From positions 124,001 through 188,000 of the forward strand of contig NZ_JAUNEJ010000004.1 in assembly GCF_030525615.1 (NCBI RefSeq): 64,000 nt of DNA, given 5' to 3'. This stretch comes from Cutibacterium sp. Its GTDB lineage: Bacteria > Actinomycetota > Actinomycetes > Propionibacteriales > Propionibacteriaceae. This document shows, piece after piece, positions 46,281 to 56,016 of this stretch. How positions within the stretch are numbered: position 1 is the stretch's first letter; each line of letters opens with the position of its first letter. Both the position numbers and the translations under genes were made by a program. A model generated the notes under the pieces. It was given only the letters and a program-made list of their open reading frames with translations, ran no database searches and was not told where the DNA came from.

Positions 46281-47588
46281 ATGGCGTTGTTCCATAAAAA
46301 GAAGCAGGTCGATGTCCCGGAGCCTGAGGAGGAACCTCTCAGCCTGCCGGGAGCACCGGAGACGGATATGTCCGGGCGTCGTTCAATCGGCGATCATCGC
46401 GATTACCTGTGCAGCCTCGTGCAGGCTGTCCCTCCGGTAGCCATGGATCTGCCGCGAGCTGTTGGGCTGGCAGTCTGTGAGGACATTCACGCCCCTCATG
46501 ACGTTCCGGTGGTGACGACCGCAAGTATGGACGGCTACGCCCTCGATTCTTCGTCTACCAGAATGGCTGGTCGTCCCGGTGCCCTGGAGGTCCAGGTTGA
46601 CCGTCATCCGCCCACCCCGGTAACTCCGGGCACTGCTGTACGCGTCATGGCCGGGTCGCTGTTGCCGGAGGGTACCGACTGTGTCCTGCCTTTGGACCTG
46701 CTCGACGTTGACGGTGACATCGTGTTGTTTTCTCCAGTCAAGAGGTGGGCCGGGACCTGCCTTGCCGGTTCGGACTATGGCACCGGAGAGGTTCTGGTGC
46801 GCAATGGGACGATCTTGCACCCCGGGATCATTTCGATGCTTGCCTCGGCAGGAATTGACGAGGTTTTCGTCAGGCCACGTCCCAAAGTCACCATCATCGC
46901 AGTGCGTGCGGATGAGGATCAGCGCGCGGAGATCGAGAGGCGTGCTCTGGCCAACGGCGCCCAAGAGATCGCGTCCCTCGACGCGACGGCTGCAGCCATC
47001 GAATCGGCCACCCGAGCCCTCGACGCTGATGTGACTATCACCTTCACCAACACCACGAGCGACACGGAAATAACGCGGTTGGTGACGAATGCCGCTCATG
47101 GTGCTGATCTGGTTCTGGCTACCAGCGACCGTATGGCTGATGGGCAGCAGGACCTTGTGTCGTCGATATTGCCGCGGATGGGCGGTACCGACTTTGCCAG
47201 AATTGCGATGGAGCCGGGGGCCAATCAGGGGTTCGCCCTGATCGACCCGAGCTTGGTGCCCCTCGTCGTCTTGCCGGCCGGTCCCGGACCGGCTCTCATG
47301 TCATTCCTGGCTTTCGTGTGTCCCTTGCTGCGCAAGCTGTCAGGACTTCCCCAGGCTGACGTGATTAGGGCCGAGACCGATCGACCGATTGCCCGGCACC
47401 CAGACTCCACCACTTTCGTTGCAGCGCGTCTGGCTCGGGTGGGGGGTCGCCCGGTGCTGAGTCGAGCAGGAATGGGAGATGTCACCCACACGGTTGACCT
47501 GGCAATGGCCGACGCGATCGCCGTCGTTGAGGCCGGCGATGAGCCAGTTCCAACGGGTATGCCGTTAATGTGCTGGCGGTTGAGGTGA
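46281..47588 (+). CDS. glp: Gephyrin-like molybdotransferase Glp (MoeA-like)
   Basis: A 435-residue MoeA-type protein: VVTTASMDGYALD near residue 83, ATDRMADGQQD-like (ATSDRMADGQQD), PAGPGPALMSF, and a C-terminal domain ending GMPLMCWRL. The N-terminal 40 residues are a basic/acidic extension not found in standard MoeA. In corynebacteria this protein (Glp) acts in cell division with the membrane receptor GlpR. The gene order here (glp, acetyltransferase, glpR-like) is the same, so I favour the division role over molybdenum cofactor synthesis. Confidence 0.85.
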   Translation: MALFHKKKQVDVPEPEEEPLSLPGAPETDMSGRRSIGDHRDYLCSLVQAVPPVAMDLPRAVGLAVCEDIHAPHDVPVVTTASMDGYALDSSSTRMAGRPGALEVQVDRHPPTPVTPGTAVRVMAGSLLPEGTDCVLPLDLLDVDGDIVLFSPVKRWAGTCLAGSDYGTGEVLVRNGTILHPGIISMLASAGIDEVFVRPRPKVTIIAVRADEDQRAEIERRALANGAQEIASLDATAAAIESATRALDADVTITFTNTTSDTEITRLVTNAAHGADLVLATSDRMADGQQDLVSSILPRMGGTDFARIAMEPGANQGFALIDPSLVPLVVLPAGPGPALMSFLAFVCPLLRKLSGLPQADVIRAETDRPIARHPDSTTFVAARLARVGGRPVLSRAGMGDVTHTVDLAMADAIAVVEAGDEPVPTGMPLMCWRLR

Positions 47589-47592
47589 CGCC

Positions 47593-48300
47593 ATGAGCAC
47601 ATCTCGTCTGCCCTGGGGGGTGACGATGCCCCGCCGTCACCATTGGCCGGTGACATTGCAGGCTGGCGGGGTGGTTCTGCGTCCCATGCGGCGAGCTGAC
47701 GAGGTGAGATGGACGACGACGCGCGAACTGGACTGGGACTGGCTTGGCCCTTGGGAAGCAACCAAACCACCGGGGTCCCACGAGCATGTCGGTGGATATC
47801 TCGCGATGATCGCGAAAAACCGGAAACGTGCCAAGGAGGGCAGCAGCCTGCCGTGGGCGATTGGGTGGGACGACAGGTGGCCTGAACACCCGGCGATCAA
47901 CCGCGCCACCACGCCGCTCATTGGTCAGTTGACGGTGTCGTCGATTTCCTTGGGATCAGCAATGTCATGCTCGATGGGTTATTGGGTGGCGTCGGCCCAT
48001 GCGGGCAAAGGTGTCGTGCCGACAGCGGTGGCCTTGGCGTGCGACTACGTCTTTGGGGTGATGGGATTACATCGAGTCGAAATCTGCGTGCGTCCTGAGA
48101 ACACCAAGAGTCTGCGAGTGGTGGAGAAACTCGGCATGACAGAGGAAGGGCTGCGGCCCGCTTACCTGCATATTGACGGCCAGTGGCGCGATCACCGGGT
48201 TTTCCGTCTGCTGGCTGACGATTACCCTGACGGTGTGTTGCGTCACTACCTCACCAACCACCTTTTGCCGGGGTCCACCCTGGGAGCGAACGAGGCTTAA
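47593..48300 (+). CDS. RimJ/RimL-like GNAT acetyltransferase
   Basis: A 235-residue GNAT-family N-acetyltransferase. VVLRPMRRADEVRW begins the fold, YWVASAHAGKGVVPTAVALA carries the acetyl-CoA-binding loop, and GLHRVEICVRPENTKSLRVVEKLG is the typical C-terminal GNAT strand and helix. It sits 4 bases after glp and is followed by the glpR-like gene. The target is unknown; similar genes in the same position are annotated as RimJ in mycobacteria. Confidence 0.88.
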   Translation: MSTSRLPWGVTMPRRHHWPVTLQAGGVVLRPMRRADEVRWTTTRELDWDWLGPWEATKPPGSHEHVGGYLAMIAKNRKRAKEGSSLPWAIGWDDRWPEHPAINRATTPLIGQLTVSSISLGSAMSCSMGYWVASAHAGKGVVPTAVALACDYVFGVMGLHRVEICVRPENTKSLRVVEKLGMTEEGLRPAYLHIDGQWRDHRVFRLLADDYPDGVLRHYLTNHLLPGSTLGANEA

Positions 48301-48381
48301 ACAACATTGTTGTAATTCGTTTCCCGACACTCCGCGTCTGGTGCGCGCGACGCGCCGAACAAGGCCCGTAGCGTTTACCTC

Positions 48382-49176
48382 GTGCAAGCCGTCCAAGCCC
48401 TTCTCATCGCCATTGTCCTCGTGGGATGGATCGCCTATCTCGTCCCCATGATCGTCAGTCACCGACGTTCCCACGAGGTTCCTGACGATCAGCGCGATGA
48501 TTTTCCCGACACCATGAGCGTGGTGTCTCGAGGCTCCTGCACGGTCACTCCTGACGAGATCGATGAGGGGCCAGAGGTGGAGTTGTCCACCCCCTACACC
48601 AGGTCGTATGCCCGTCGAGAATTGAGGCGTTCCTGGGCGGTGGCAGCTAAGCGACGGATGGTGACCATGCTGGTGTTGCTGACCTTGACGGTGCTCTTCA
48701 CGGTGCTTGCCATCGTCGGGGTCACCCCGTGGTGGCTGGTGGCGGTCTTTGGTGGTCTACTGGTCGGTTTCTTCGCGGTGGCGCGGTGGTCCGTAGTCGC
48801 TATGGGGAAGCGTTTTGATCGCCGCTACGCGCTCATTAACGAGGGATGGGACGAAGAGACCGTTGTCCTGGAGGTGAAGACGGAACCCTTTCGTCCCGGT
48901 AACGAGTCGACCTCCTGGACAGTCGATCTCGGTCGTCCAGTGACCACTCCGGAAGGTTCGTTGTGGGACGACGTGGTCGTTACGGCTCCCACCTACGTCT
49001 CAACTCCTCTTAGCGCCCGGACAGTTCGCACGATCGATCTTTCCGCTCCCGGGCCGGTTCCCGGCCAGGTCGACACCCCGGTCGTTGCTGAAGAGCCGGT
49101 CGAAGGGTGCGAGGAGGAGCAGGTTTCGCAGATTCACGAGGGTCCTTCTGGGGTCGTTCGAGCTGCGTCAGCCTGA
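48382..49176 (+). CDS. GlpR/SepX-like membrane receptor of Glp
   Basis: A 264-residue protein. An N-terminal transmembrane helix (about 5-25) ends in RRSHEVPDDQRDDF. An intracellular loop of about 60 residues follows, then two more helices (residues 94-116 and 118-137), and a long acidic, disordered-looking tail. This layout matches SepX/GlpR of actinobacteria, which recruit the divisome through Glp. The GTG at 48382 starts at the first helix. Identification rests on topology and gene order, so the name is tentative. Confidence 0.72.
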   Translation: MQAVQALLIAIVLVGWIAYLVPMIVSHRRSHEVPDDQRDDFPDTMSVVSRGSCTVTPDEIDEGPEVELSTPYTRSYARRELRRSWAVAAKRRMVTMLVLLTLTVLFTVLAIVGVTPWWLVAVFGGLLVGFFAVARWSVVAMGKRFDRRYALINEGWDEETVVLEVKTEPFRPGNESTSWTVDLGRPVTTPEGSLWDDVVVTAPTYVSTPLSARTVRTIDLSAPGPVPGQVDTPVVAEEPVEGCEEEQVSQIHEGPSGVVRAASA

Positions 49177-49415
49177 GTACTGTTTCAGGCGAGTATCCAC
49201 GAACGAGGTCTTTGACGGCCTGGTTGTGGTTGCTGGTTGGGCGTGGGCAGGGTTGGCGCAGGGGAGTCTGCCAGATGAGGCTGTGAATATCGATGGCTCA
49301 GGGGGTGTGTGGCTCCCGGTGGGAGAGCAGGAGCAACCCGGAACGGGAGAGGTTCACGCTAGCCAGTCGGGGAGTGACGCGGGTCGCTCAGATGTGGTAG
49401 CGTAACCGCGTTGTT

Positions 49416-49488
49416 GGGGCATTGGCGCAGTTGGTAGCGCGTCTCGTTCGCAATGAGAAGGTCAGGGGTTCGAATCCCCTATGCTCCA
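49416..49488 (+). tRNA. tRNA-Ala (anticodon CGC)
   Basis: The acceptor GGGGCAT (49416-49422) pairs with ATGCTCC (49481-49487, one G-T). The anticodon loop is TTCGCAA and the T-loop is TTCGAAT. Length 73; CC follows but the full CCA is not encoded. Confidence 0.94.
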
Positions 49489-49495
49489 CCGGTTT

Positions 49496-49540
49496 CACTC
49501 TGCTGTTAATACATTTTGGCGGCAGAGTGGATTTTGTTTT
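49496..49540 (+). terminator. Terminator after tRNA-Ala
   Basis: CACTCTGC (49496-49503) pairs with GCAGAGTG (49522-49529), followed by a T-rich run (attttgtttt). Confidence 0.75.
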
Positions 49541-49740
49541 AGGGAGGGTTTTGCCCTAGGTGTAGTCGTGCATGACGTTGCTGACGCCTGTGGGTAATAG
49601 AGTGGCGGATGGCTGGAACACGTGCGTGGCACAGCGTCGGAGTTGGGCAACGTGGCCTACGACGTCACGGTGACTACTGGACGCCGGCAGATTCACCCCT
49701 GTCTACATCCTCAAGTATGAACAGCCGTTTCCTTGGATTC

Positions 49741-49787
49741 AGTTGTGCCAGGTTTGCACGGCGCTGATATGTAAATGTGGCGCAACT
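49741..49787. repeat. Palindromic repeat, copy B
   Basis: AGTTGTGCCA (49741-49750) opposes TGGCGCAACT (49778-49787), pairing fully if one G-U is allowed. It is collinear with 16041-16087 (38 of 47 positions identical, no gaps). Confidence 0.72.
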
Positions 49788-49927
49788 TGACAGTAGGGGG
49801 AGGCCCGATCGCCACACCGTCACCCGTACACCCTCAAGCTCGAAGGACCCGACGGCTCACCATCGTGTCGAGAGGCTGCTCTTCGTGTCATTTAGGCACC
49901 AGCGTCATAAACCACGATACTTCGTAG

Positions 49928-51016
49928 CTACAACCAGTTCTTCTTATGGAAGACCACGTACAAGATCACCCCGGAGGCCACCATGATGAGCAGGCAGTAC
50001 AGGTAGCCGTATTTCCAGTGCAGTTCCGGCATGTAGTCGAAGTTCATGCCGTAGATCGAGCCTATAAGGGTAGGCACGACGAGAATGGCAGCCCATCCGG
50101 AGATGATCTTGACCTCTTCGTTGGAACGCTGGTCGACCAGGGTCGCATTGACCGTCAGGATTTGGGTTAACACTTCTCGAATGTCAGTGATCTGGGAGGA
50201 GATCCGAGCCAAGTGGTCGGCGACGTCAGCCAGGTAGGCCTGCAGCTCGGGCGGGACTTGGTGCTTGGCTGACCCAGCGCGCAGTGCGGCGATGATCGGG
50301 ATGAGCGGGTTGGTGGCGTGCTGTAGGTCGATGGCCTCGCGAGACAAGCGGTAGATACGTTCGGGGGCTGCGGAGTCCCCGCTGAAGACCTGCCTTTCAA
50401 TCTGCTCGATGTCGAACTGGATACCGCTGATGACTGGGAAGGTCTGGTCAACAACACCGTCGAGGACGGTGTAGAGCACCGACTCTGGACCATGCCGCAG
50501 AAGCTCTGGAGAGCTGGGGAGACGCGGTGTCCACCTCAGGCTGGACAGTTCGTCAGGGATGCGCTGGACAATGACGACGACGCAGTTTTTCTGTTTGATG
50601 ACCTCGGCTTCGACGAAGGCGACATCCTCCATCGAGTCGATGTAGAACGGCGGGTGCAGCACCAAGAACAGGGCGTCTCCGTGGCGCTCCAGCTTAGGAC
50701 GCTGGTGGCCTTCCACCAGGTCCTCTGCCAGCAGCGGATCGAGATGCATGAGGTCAACAAGGCGCTTGATTTGGGTCCGGTTGGGGCTCTGTTCAACGAT
50801 GATTCCCAGCCGCTCGGGATGGCCGTCGAGCCAGGACAGCGTGGTCTCAACATCAGGTTGATGTTCCGGATCTGCTGGAACTCCCTGCTGGAACCATTTG
50901 ATGTCGACGACGCCAGGTTTAGTGTCGGCGATGGGTCCGGTCGCCACCGGCGAGACTCCGCCACGGGTCCTCGCGCTGGTCGACGCGGTGTTTCTGGGCT
51001 GAAACGTTGCTGCCAT
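49928..51016 (-). CDS. corA: CorA-family Mg2+/Co2+ transporter
   Basis: A 362-residue CorA channel. The soluble N-terminal domain holds long helices (e.g. LSREAIDLQHATNPLIPI). Two C-terminal transmembrane helices follow, with the selectivity motif YGMNF between them and the basic end FHKKNWL. The ATG at 51016 is preceded by GGAGGAGGCG. It is an alternative route for Mg2+ and possibly Co2+ beside CbiMNQO. Confidence 0.93.
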   Translation of the reverse strand: MAATFQPRNTASTSARTRGGVSPVATGPIADTKPGVVDIKWFQQGVPADPEHQPDVETTLSWLDGHPERLGIIVEQSPNRTQIKRLVDLMHLDPLLAEDLVEGHQRPKLERHGDALFLVLHPPFYIDSMEDVAFVEAEVIKQKNCVVVIVQRIPDELSSLRWTPRLPSSPELLRHGPESVLYTVLDGVVDQTFPVISGIQFDIEQIERQVFSGDSAAPERIYRLSREAIDLQHATNPLIPIIAALRAGSAKHQVPPELQAYLADVADHLARISSQITDIREVLTQILTVNATLVDQRSNEEVKIISGWAAILVVPTLIGSIYGMNFDYMPELHWKYGYLYCLLIMVASGVILYVVFHKKNWL

Positions 51017-51048
51017 GGATCGCCTCCTCCGACATCTGGATCGCAAGC

Positions 51049-52533
51049 CTAGTGCTTACGGTGTTGGTCCCTCTCGGCACGAGGGTGTTTGTCGGCAGTG
51101 TCGTGGTCAACGTACATGCCAGGAGTATCGAGAATGATGTTCGTGCCTCCGGCCGCGTCGGACAGTTCATGGGGTGCCAGCCATTTGGCAAGGTGGTAGA
51201 CGCCGACGGTGACGATGGTACCCAGGGCGATACCGCCGAGGGTGAAAGAGTCGCTGAACTTCAGCGAGACGTCACCGACACCGATGATGATTCCGGCCGC
51301 CACCGGGACGAGATTCACCGGATTGCCGAAGTCGACGTCGTTCTCTTTCCAGATCTTGGCACCAAGCAAGCCAATCATCCCGTAAAGGACCACGGTAATG
51401 CCGCCGAGGACACCACCTGGGGTCGCCGAGATGACGGCCCCGAACTTGGGAGAGAAACCAAAGAGGATCGCCACAATTGCCGCCACCACATATGCAGCAG
51501 TGGAATACACCCTCGTTGCGGCCATGACACCGATGTTCTCTGAATAAGTTGTCGTCGGACCAGCACCGAGGAAAGTGGCCAACACCGACGTTGCACCGTC
51601 AGCAGCCACGGCCCGCCCCACCTGATGATCGAGGTTCTTGCCGGTCATCTCGGCGACAGCCTTGACGTGGCCGGTGTTTTCGGCAATGAGGGCGATGACC
51701 ACCGGCAAAGCCAGCAGGATGAAGGCCAGATGGAAAGCTGGCAGGTGGAATCCCACCACGTTGGTAGCCGCGTAATGGGACCCGTTTTGGGCCTGCGGCA
51801 GGTACTTCCAGGCGTCCAGGTTCGTCACCGGGGGCAGACCAATCCACGCTGACTCATGGACGGCTGACCAATCCACACGCGGGGCGACGCTGCCATCGGC
51901 GTGATGTAGTGGGCCAAAGACGAGGTCCTCAATCCACGACAGCACGTAACCGATGACGAGAGCCACGAAGATGGCAATGCGGGAGATGAATCCGCGCGGC
52001 CCCACCGACAGTGCAATGACGAGCAGCATGACGATGAGTGCGGTCCACTGGTCGGTGGGCCAATAGGTCTTGGCAACCACCGGAGCCAGGTTAAAGCCGA
52101 TGAGCATGACGACAGCCCCGGTCACCGTCGGCGGCAGCACCTTGTGTACCACCCGTGAGCCGGCGGCCTGAATGATGATGCCGCAGATTAAGAGGGTTAG
52201 GCCCACGCACAACAAAGCGCCCGAAACGTCGTTAGGCCCGCCTCCTGACGCATAGATGGCGGTCGCTACCCCTGGGAATGCTGCCGAGGAGCCGAGATAG
52301 GACGGCACTTCATGCTTGGTGACGAAGATAAAAACGAGGGTGGCGACACCTGACATCATGACTGCCAGCTGCGGGTTGAGACCCATGAGGACTGGGAAGA
52401 CGAAAGTTGCCCCAAACATGGCGACGACATGCTGGGCACCCAGCCCGACGGTGCGTCCCCATCCCAGTCTTTCGTCAGGGGCCACCACCTCACCTGGTCC
52501 TAGTACACCGCCGTTGTGCAGTTTCCAGATCAT
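51049..52533 (-). CDS. Uracil/xanthine permease (NCS2)
   Basis: A 494-residue NCS2-family symporter. Motifs are GLGAQHVVAMFGATFVFPVLMG near residue 30 (family signature region), YLGSSAAFPG, NTGHVKAVAEMTGKNLD with the conserved acidic residue, TTYSENIGVMAATRVYS and the LLGAKIWKENDVDF end region. About 12-14 membrane segments. The ATG at 52533 has GGAAGGA upstream. It is the UraA-like branch, distinct from the AzgA-like permease at 31459. Its 3' end lies 33 bases before corA. Confidence 0.9.
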   Translation of the reverse strand: MIWKLHNGGVLGPGEVVAPDERLGWGRTVGLGAQHVVAMFGATFVFPVLMGLNPQLAVMMSGVATLVFIFVTKHEVPSYLGSSAAFPGVATAIYASGGGPNDVSGALLCVGLTLLICGIIIQAAGSRVVHKVLPPTVTGAVVMLIGFNLAPVVAKTYWPTDQWTALIVMLLVIALSVGPRGFISRIAIFVALVIGYVLSWIEDLVFGPLHHADGSVAPRVDWSAVHESAWIGLPPVTNLDAWKYLPQAQNGSHYAATNVVGFHLPAFHLAFILLALPVVIALIAENTGHVKAVAEMTGKNLDHQVGRAVAADGATSVLATFLGAGPTTTYSENIGVMAATRVYSTAAYVVAAIVAILFGFSPKFGAVISATPGGVLGGITVVLYGMIGLLGAKIWKENDVDFGNPVNLVPVAAGIIIGVGDVSLKFSDSFTLGGIALGTIVTVGVYHLAKWLAPHELSDAAGGTNIILDTPGMYVDHDTADKHPRAERDQHRKH

Positions 52534-52609
52534 GGGCGTCCTTCCGGGTTGGTTCCCTTCCGGACTCTCAGCGTATCGTTTTGACGATCTCCGGCTTCCG
52601 GCGGCCGGT

Positions 52610-54193
52610 TCAGATCCAGGAGCGGAACCACATCCTTGCCAGCCATGCTTTCCGTGTCATGAGGCTGTCGGTGAGGATGGGGTAGATGAAAGCGAAATTG
52701 GCCGCAACCAAGGCCATGACTGTTCCGACGACGATCGCACCGATTCGTCGTCGATTGGTTGCTTTCGCAGGGCCAAGGATGTGACCGAGCCAGATGGCTA
52801 GGATCGTCACCGTAAACGGGATAATGCAGATGGCGTAGAAGAAGAACAGCGGGCGGTCGTCGTAGCGGAACCATGGGACCCATGTCGACATCATGGCGAG
52901 GATTGGCAGGGTGAATCGCCAGTCACGGGCGAAGATCCACCAGATCACTGCGGCCACCAGCGCTATCGCTGCGAACCACCACAGAACGGGGGTCCCGGTC
53001 GCGGAGATGACTCGCAGGCACGTGTCTCCGACGGCCTCGCACCCCTGCTCGCCAGGCTGGATGTCGTTCACGGCGTCTATACCGAGCGGACGCTGGTTTA
53101 TCAGCCAACCTGACGGGTTCGCGGAATATGTGTGCGTCTGCGTCATCATGTAGCTGCCGGTGTGGAAGTCGTACATCTGCTGGTGGTAATTCCACAGGGC
53201 GGCTAACGGTTTTCCGATCACCTTGGACAGGCCCGGATCGGGGGTGGGGCCGACCCACGACGTGCCGAAGACCATGTGTGGATAGGCCGACAGCCATCGC
53301 GCCCACGTGGCAATGTAGACGCCCAGAGCCACGACGACCAGGTAGAGGAAAGCTGGTATTCCGTCGCGCAGGAAAGACCACCACGCCTTCCTGCCCGCAC
53401 CGGCCAGCCGTCGTGCCGACCAGTCCCAGATGACCGAAACAATGCCCATGGTCGCCAGTACGAACGCAGAATTCCATTTCGTGGCACAGGCCAGACCGAA
53501 CATGATTCCAGCCACTAGACGCCATGGCCGCCACCCCAAGACCGGACCAAAGACCCCCTCGAGATGGGGCTTGTCGATGGCACGAAGATGATCTGCCAGA
53601 CGATGACGGAACCAGTCTCGGTCAGCTGCCACTGCGCAGACCCCTGCCACTAGGAAGAAGGCCTGAAAGATGTCGAGCAGTCCGACCCGGCTCATGACAA
53701 ATGCCAGGCCGTCGAGGGTGAGCAGGATACCGGCAATGGCACCCACCATTGTGGAGCGGGAAAGGCGTCGAGCCAGCCGGATCGTCATAAGGACGAGCAA
53801 GGATCCGAAGACCACAGAAGAGAATCGCCATCCGAAAGAATTCAACCCGAATAGTTGTTCCCCCATGCCGATGAGCCATTTTCCCACCGGTGGGTGGACG
53901 ACGAATTCGGCGTCGGGGGTCCAGATGTTCGTGATCCCGTTGGCGATGTCGGCATTGGCTTTCGCAGCGTCAGGCCAGGTGCCCTCGTATCCCTGCTGGA
54001 GCATGGTCCATGCGTCCTTGGGATAGTAGGTCTCGTCGAAGACGAGGTTGCGGGGGAAGCTGACATTCCACACTCGCAGCAGGAAAGCTAGTGCGGTGAT
54101 GAGGGCCGTGACGACCCAGCTCGTGTATTCGTCTGTCATCCGGCCGTCGTCGAGACGTTCGATGGTCGACAAGGATCTTCTCGCTGCTGGCAC
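52610..54193 (-). CDS. Protein O-mannosyltransferase (PMT family)
   Basis: A 527-residue integral-membrane glycosyltransferase of the GT39 PMT type that moves mannose from polyprenyl-P-mannose to Ser/Thr of exported proteins. The catalytic region VFDETYYPKDAWTM near residue 53 has the conserved acidic pair, and HPPVGKWLIGMGEQLF follows. About 10-12 hydrophobic segments. The start GTG at 54193 is probable; an ATG at 54139 is also in frame. As in mycobacteria, it diverges from rsmI. It depends on mannose metabolism, to which manA contributes. Confidence 0.92.
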   Translation of the reverse strand: MPAARRSLSTIERLDDGRMTDEYTSWVVTALITALAFLLRVWNVSFPRNLVFDETYYPKDAWTMLQQGYEGTWPDAAKANADIANGITNIWTPDAEFVVHPPVGKWLIGMGEQLFGLNSFGWRFSSVVFGSLLVLMTIRLARRLSRSTMVGAIAGILLTLDGLAFVMSRVGLLDIFQAFFLVAGVCAVAADRDWFRHRLADHLRAIDKPHLEGVFGPVLGWRPWRLVAGIMFGLACATKWNSAFVLATMGIVSVIWDWSARRLAGAGRKAWWSFLRDGIPAFLYLVVVALGVYIATWARWLSAYPHMVFGTSWVGPTPDPGLSKVIGKPLAALWNYHQQMYDFHTGSYMMTQTHTYSANPSGWLINQRPLGIDAVNDIQPGEQGCEAVGDTCLRVISATGTPVLWWFAAIALVAAVIWWIFARDWRFTLPILAMMSTWVPWFRYDDRPLFFFYAICIIPFTVTILAIWLGHILGPAKATNRRRIGAIVVGTVMALVAANFAFIYPILTDSLMTRKAWLARMWFRSWI

Positions 54194-54253
54194 AGGCCCA
54201 TGGTAGAGGGTCGGTGGGACGCTTCTGCCTGTCCGGCGTGGGACGATAGATAA

Positions 54254-55111
54254 GTGAGTCAGACACAGCCGGGACGAGTCATCCTTGCGGGCACCCCTAT
54301 CGGGGACCGCCGCAGCGCCTCACCCGCCCTCATCGAGACCTTACGAGACGCCCGCATTATCGCCGCCGAGGACACCCGCCGACTGCGCGATTTGCTGCGC
54401 CGTCTCGACGTTGAGACCTCCGCCCGGGTGGTGTCCTATTTTGAGGGGAATGAGTCCGCCCGAACCCCCGAACTCATGGAGTATCTCCTCGACGGGATTG
54501 ACGTCGTAGTAGTCACTGATGCCGGTATGCCCTCCGTCTCTGACCCGGGATACCGGCTCGTCACCGCTGCGATTGAGCACGATGTCGTCGTCACCTCAGT
54601 GCCCGGACCCACCGCCGTCACGACTGCGCTGGCCATCTCGGGAATGCCCACTGATCGTTTCTGTTTCGAAGGATTCCTGCCGCGTAAGTCGGGAGAGAGG
54701 TGCCGTCGCCTGAGTGCGTTGGCCGAGGAACCACGCACCATCGTCCTCTATGAGGCCCCCCATCGGCTTGCCGATCTGCTCCACGACGCCGCCGAAATCA
54801 TGGGCGCTGACCGACGTGCTGCAGTATGCCGGGAATTGACGAAAACCTACGAGGAGGTGCGTCGCGGGGGTCTGGCTCAGCTGGCCGAATGGGCTCTAGA
54901 CAACGCCCGAGGCGAAATCACCGTCGTCATCGCGGGGGCTAAGGGCCATGCGGTGAGTCTTGAGGAAGCAGTCGAGATGGTCACCGACCTTATCGACGAC
55001 GGTATCAAGCCGTCCAAGGCCGTCGCCCAGGTAGCTCGTGGTGCCAATATTGACCGCCACACGCTCTACGACGCCGTTCAAAACGCCTCAGCTGCGCAGG
55101 AGGAATCGTGA
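54254..55111 (+). CDS. rsmI: 16S rRNA (cytidine1402-2'-O)-methyltransferase
   Basis: RsmI methylates the 2'-OH of C1402 in the ribosomal P site. The tetrapyrrole-methylase-like fold is shown by VILAGTPIGD near the start, IIAAEDTRRL, VTDAGMPSVSDPG, VPGPTAVTTALAISGMP and YEAPHRL. 285 residues. The GTG start is 60 bases from the divergent PMT gene. It opens a plus-strand operon and overlaps tatD by 4 bases. Confidence 0.94.
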   Translation: MSQTQPGRVILAGTPIGDRRSASPALIETLRDARIIAAEDTRRLRDLLRRLDVETSARVVSYFEGNESARTPELMEYLLDGIDVVVVTDAGMPSVSDPGYRLVTAAIEHDVVVTSVPGPTAVTTALAISGMPTDRFCFEGFLPRKSGERCRRLSALAEEPRTIVLYEAPHRLADLLHDAAEIMGADRRAAVCRELTKTYEEVRRGGLAQLAEWALDNARGEITVVIAGAKGHAVSLEEAVEMVTDLIDDGIKPSKAVAQVARGANIDRHTLYDAVQNASAAQEES

Positions 55112-56016
55112 ACGAAACCATTCCAGAGGTGTTGTCCGAGGCCGGTCTGCCGCCCCTGCCGGAGCCGCTGGCTGGCCCCTTGGTGGACTCTCACACCCAC
55201 CTCGACACGGTGGCTGACATCGCTCATCTTGAACCGGCCACCAGCTTGGCAGCCGCCCGAGAGGTCGGGGTGACCCATATCGCCCAGATCGGGTGTGACG
55301 TCGAGAGTTCCGAGTTCGCCGAGAAACTTGCTCGCGCTCACAAGAACGTCATCGCGGCGGTGGCCATCCATCCCAATGACGCCGCCCGTCTGGGGCCCAA
55401 GAACATTAATGCTGCGTTGAACCGTATCAACAAGTTGGCCGGCGCTGGAAACCATGTCCGAGCCATCGGCGAGACCGGAATCGATCACTTCGGCACCACC
55501 GATGACGAAGGCCAGGCTCTGCAACGAGACGTCTTCGCTGCCCATATCGCCATGGCCCACGCTCATCGCCTCACCCTTGCGATTCATATGCGTGATTCCC
55601 GCAACGGCGGTGAGGGGGAAGGTTCGCCCCAGGGCCGGCAGGCCCATGACGATGTTGTCGACGTCCTCAATGCCGAAGGTTGGCCAGAGCGGGTCATCAT
55701 GCATTGCTATTCCGGTGACGCCGACCTGGCTCGGATCTGTTTGGAGCACGGGGCGTACTTGTCGTTCTCCGGGACGATCACTTTCAACTCGGCCGGTCCC
55801 CAGCGTGACGCTCTGGCGATTGCTCCGAACGACCGCATTCTTGTCGAGACTGACGCCCCATTCCTTACGCCTGTGCCACGGCGAGGCAAGCGAAACGGCC
55901 CCTACTTGCTGCCTCACACTGCCCGATTTGTGGCACAGCAGCGTGGTTGGGAGGAAGCCCAAGCCTGTCAACAGCTCACTGACAACGCTTTTGCCGCTTA
56001 CGGAGGTGCTTGGTGA
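55108..56016 (+). CDS. tatD: TatD-family deoxyribonuclease
   Basis: A metal-dependent hydrolase with VDSHTHLDTVADI, IGCDVESSE, AVAIHPNDA, AIGETGIDHF and VETDAPFLTPVP, the standard TatD metal-ligand motifs. 302 residues. The GTG overlaps the rsmI stop by 4 bases. In mycobacteria rpfB lies between tatD and rsmA; here it is missing. Confidence 0.92.
   Translation: MNETIPEVLSEAGLPPLPEPLAGPLVDSHTHLDTVADIAHLEPATSLAAAREVGVTHIAQIGCDVESSEFAEKLARAHKNVIAAVAIHPNDAARLGPKNINAALNRINKLAGAGNHVRAIGETGIDHFGTTDDEGQALQRDVFAAHIAMAHAHRLTLAIHMRDSRNGGEGEGSPQGRQAHDDVVDVLNAEGWPERVIMHCYSGDADLARICLEHGAYLSFSGTITFNSAGPQRDALAIAPNDRILVETDAPFLTPVPRRGKRNGPYLLPHTARFVAQQRGWEEAQACQQLTDNAFAAYGGAW

Larger units (their letters stand above)
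49489..49927. other. Non-coding stretch with one palindromic repeat copy
   Basis: No supported gene. It holds a tRNA terminator (49496-49540) and the second copy of the hairpin repeat (49741-49787). The remainder is unassigned. Confidence 0.55.

Noticed and set aside
48300..48313. ACAACA-T-TGTTGT palindrome before the glpR-like gene
   Set aside because: Short, single copy and right after a stop codon. There is not enough support to call it an operator or terminator.
49777..49986. 69-codon plus-strand frame before corA
   Set aside because: It overlaps the palindromic repeat and the end of corA, has no ribosome site and reads as low-complexity Arg/Ser/Pro.
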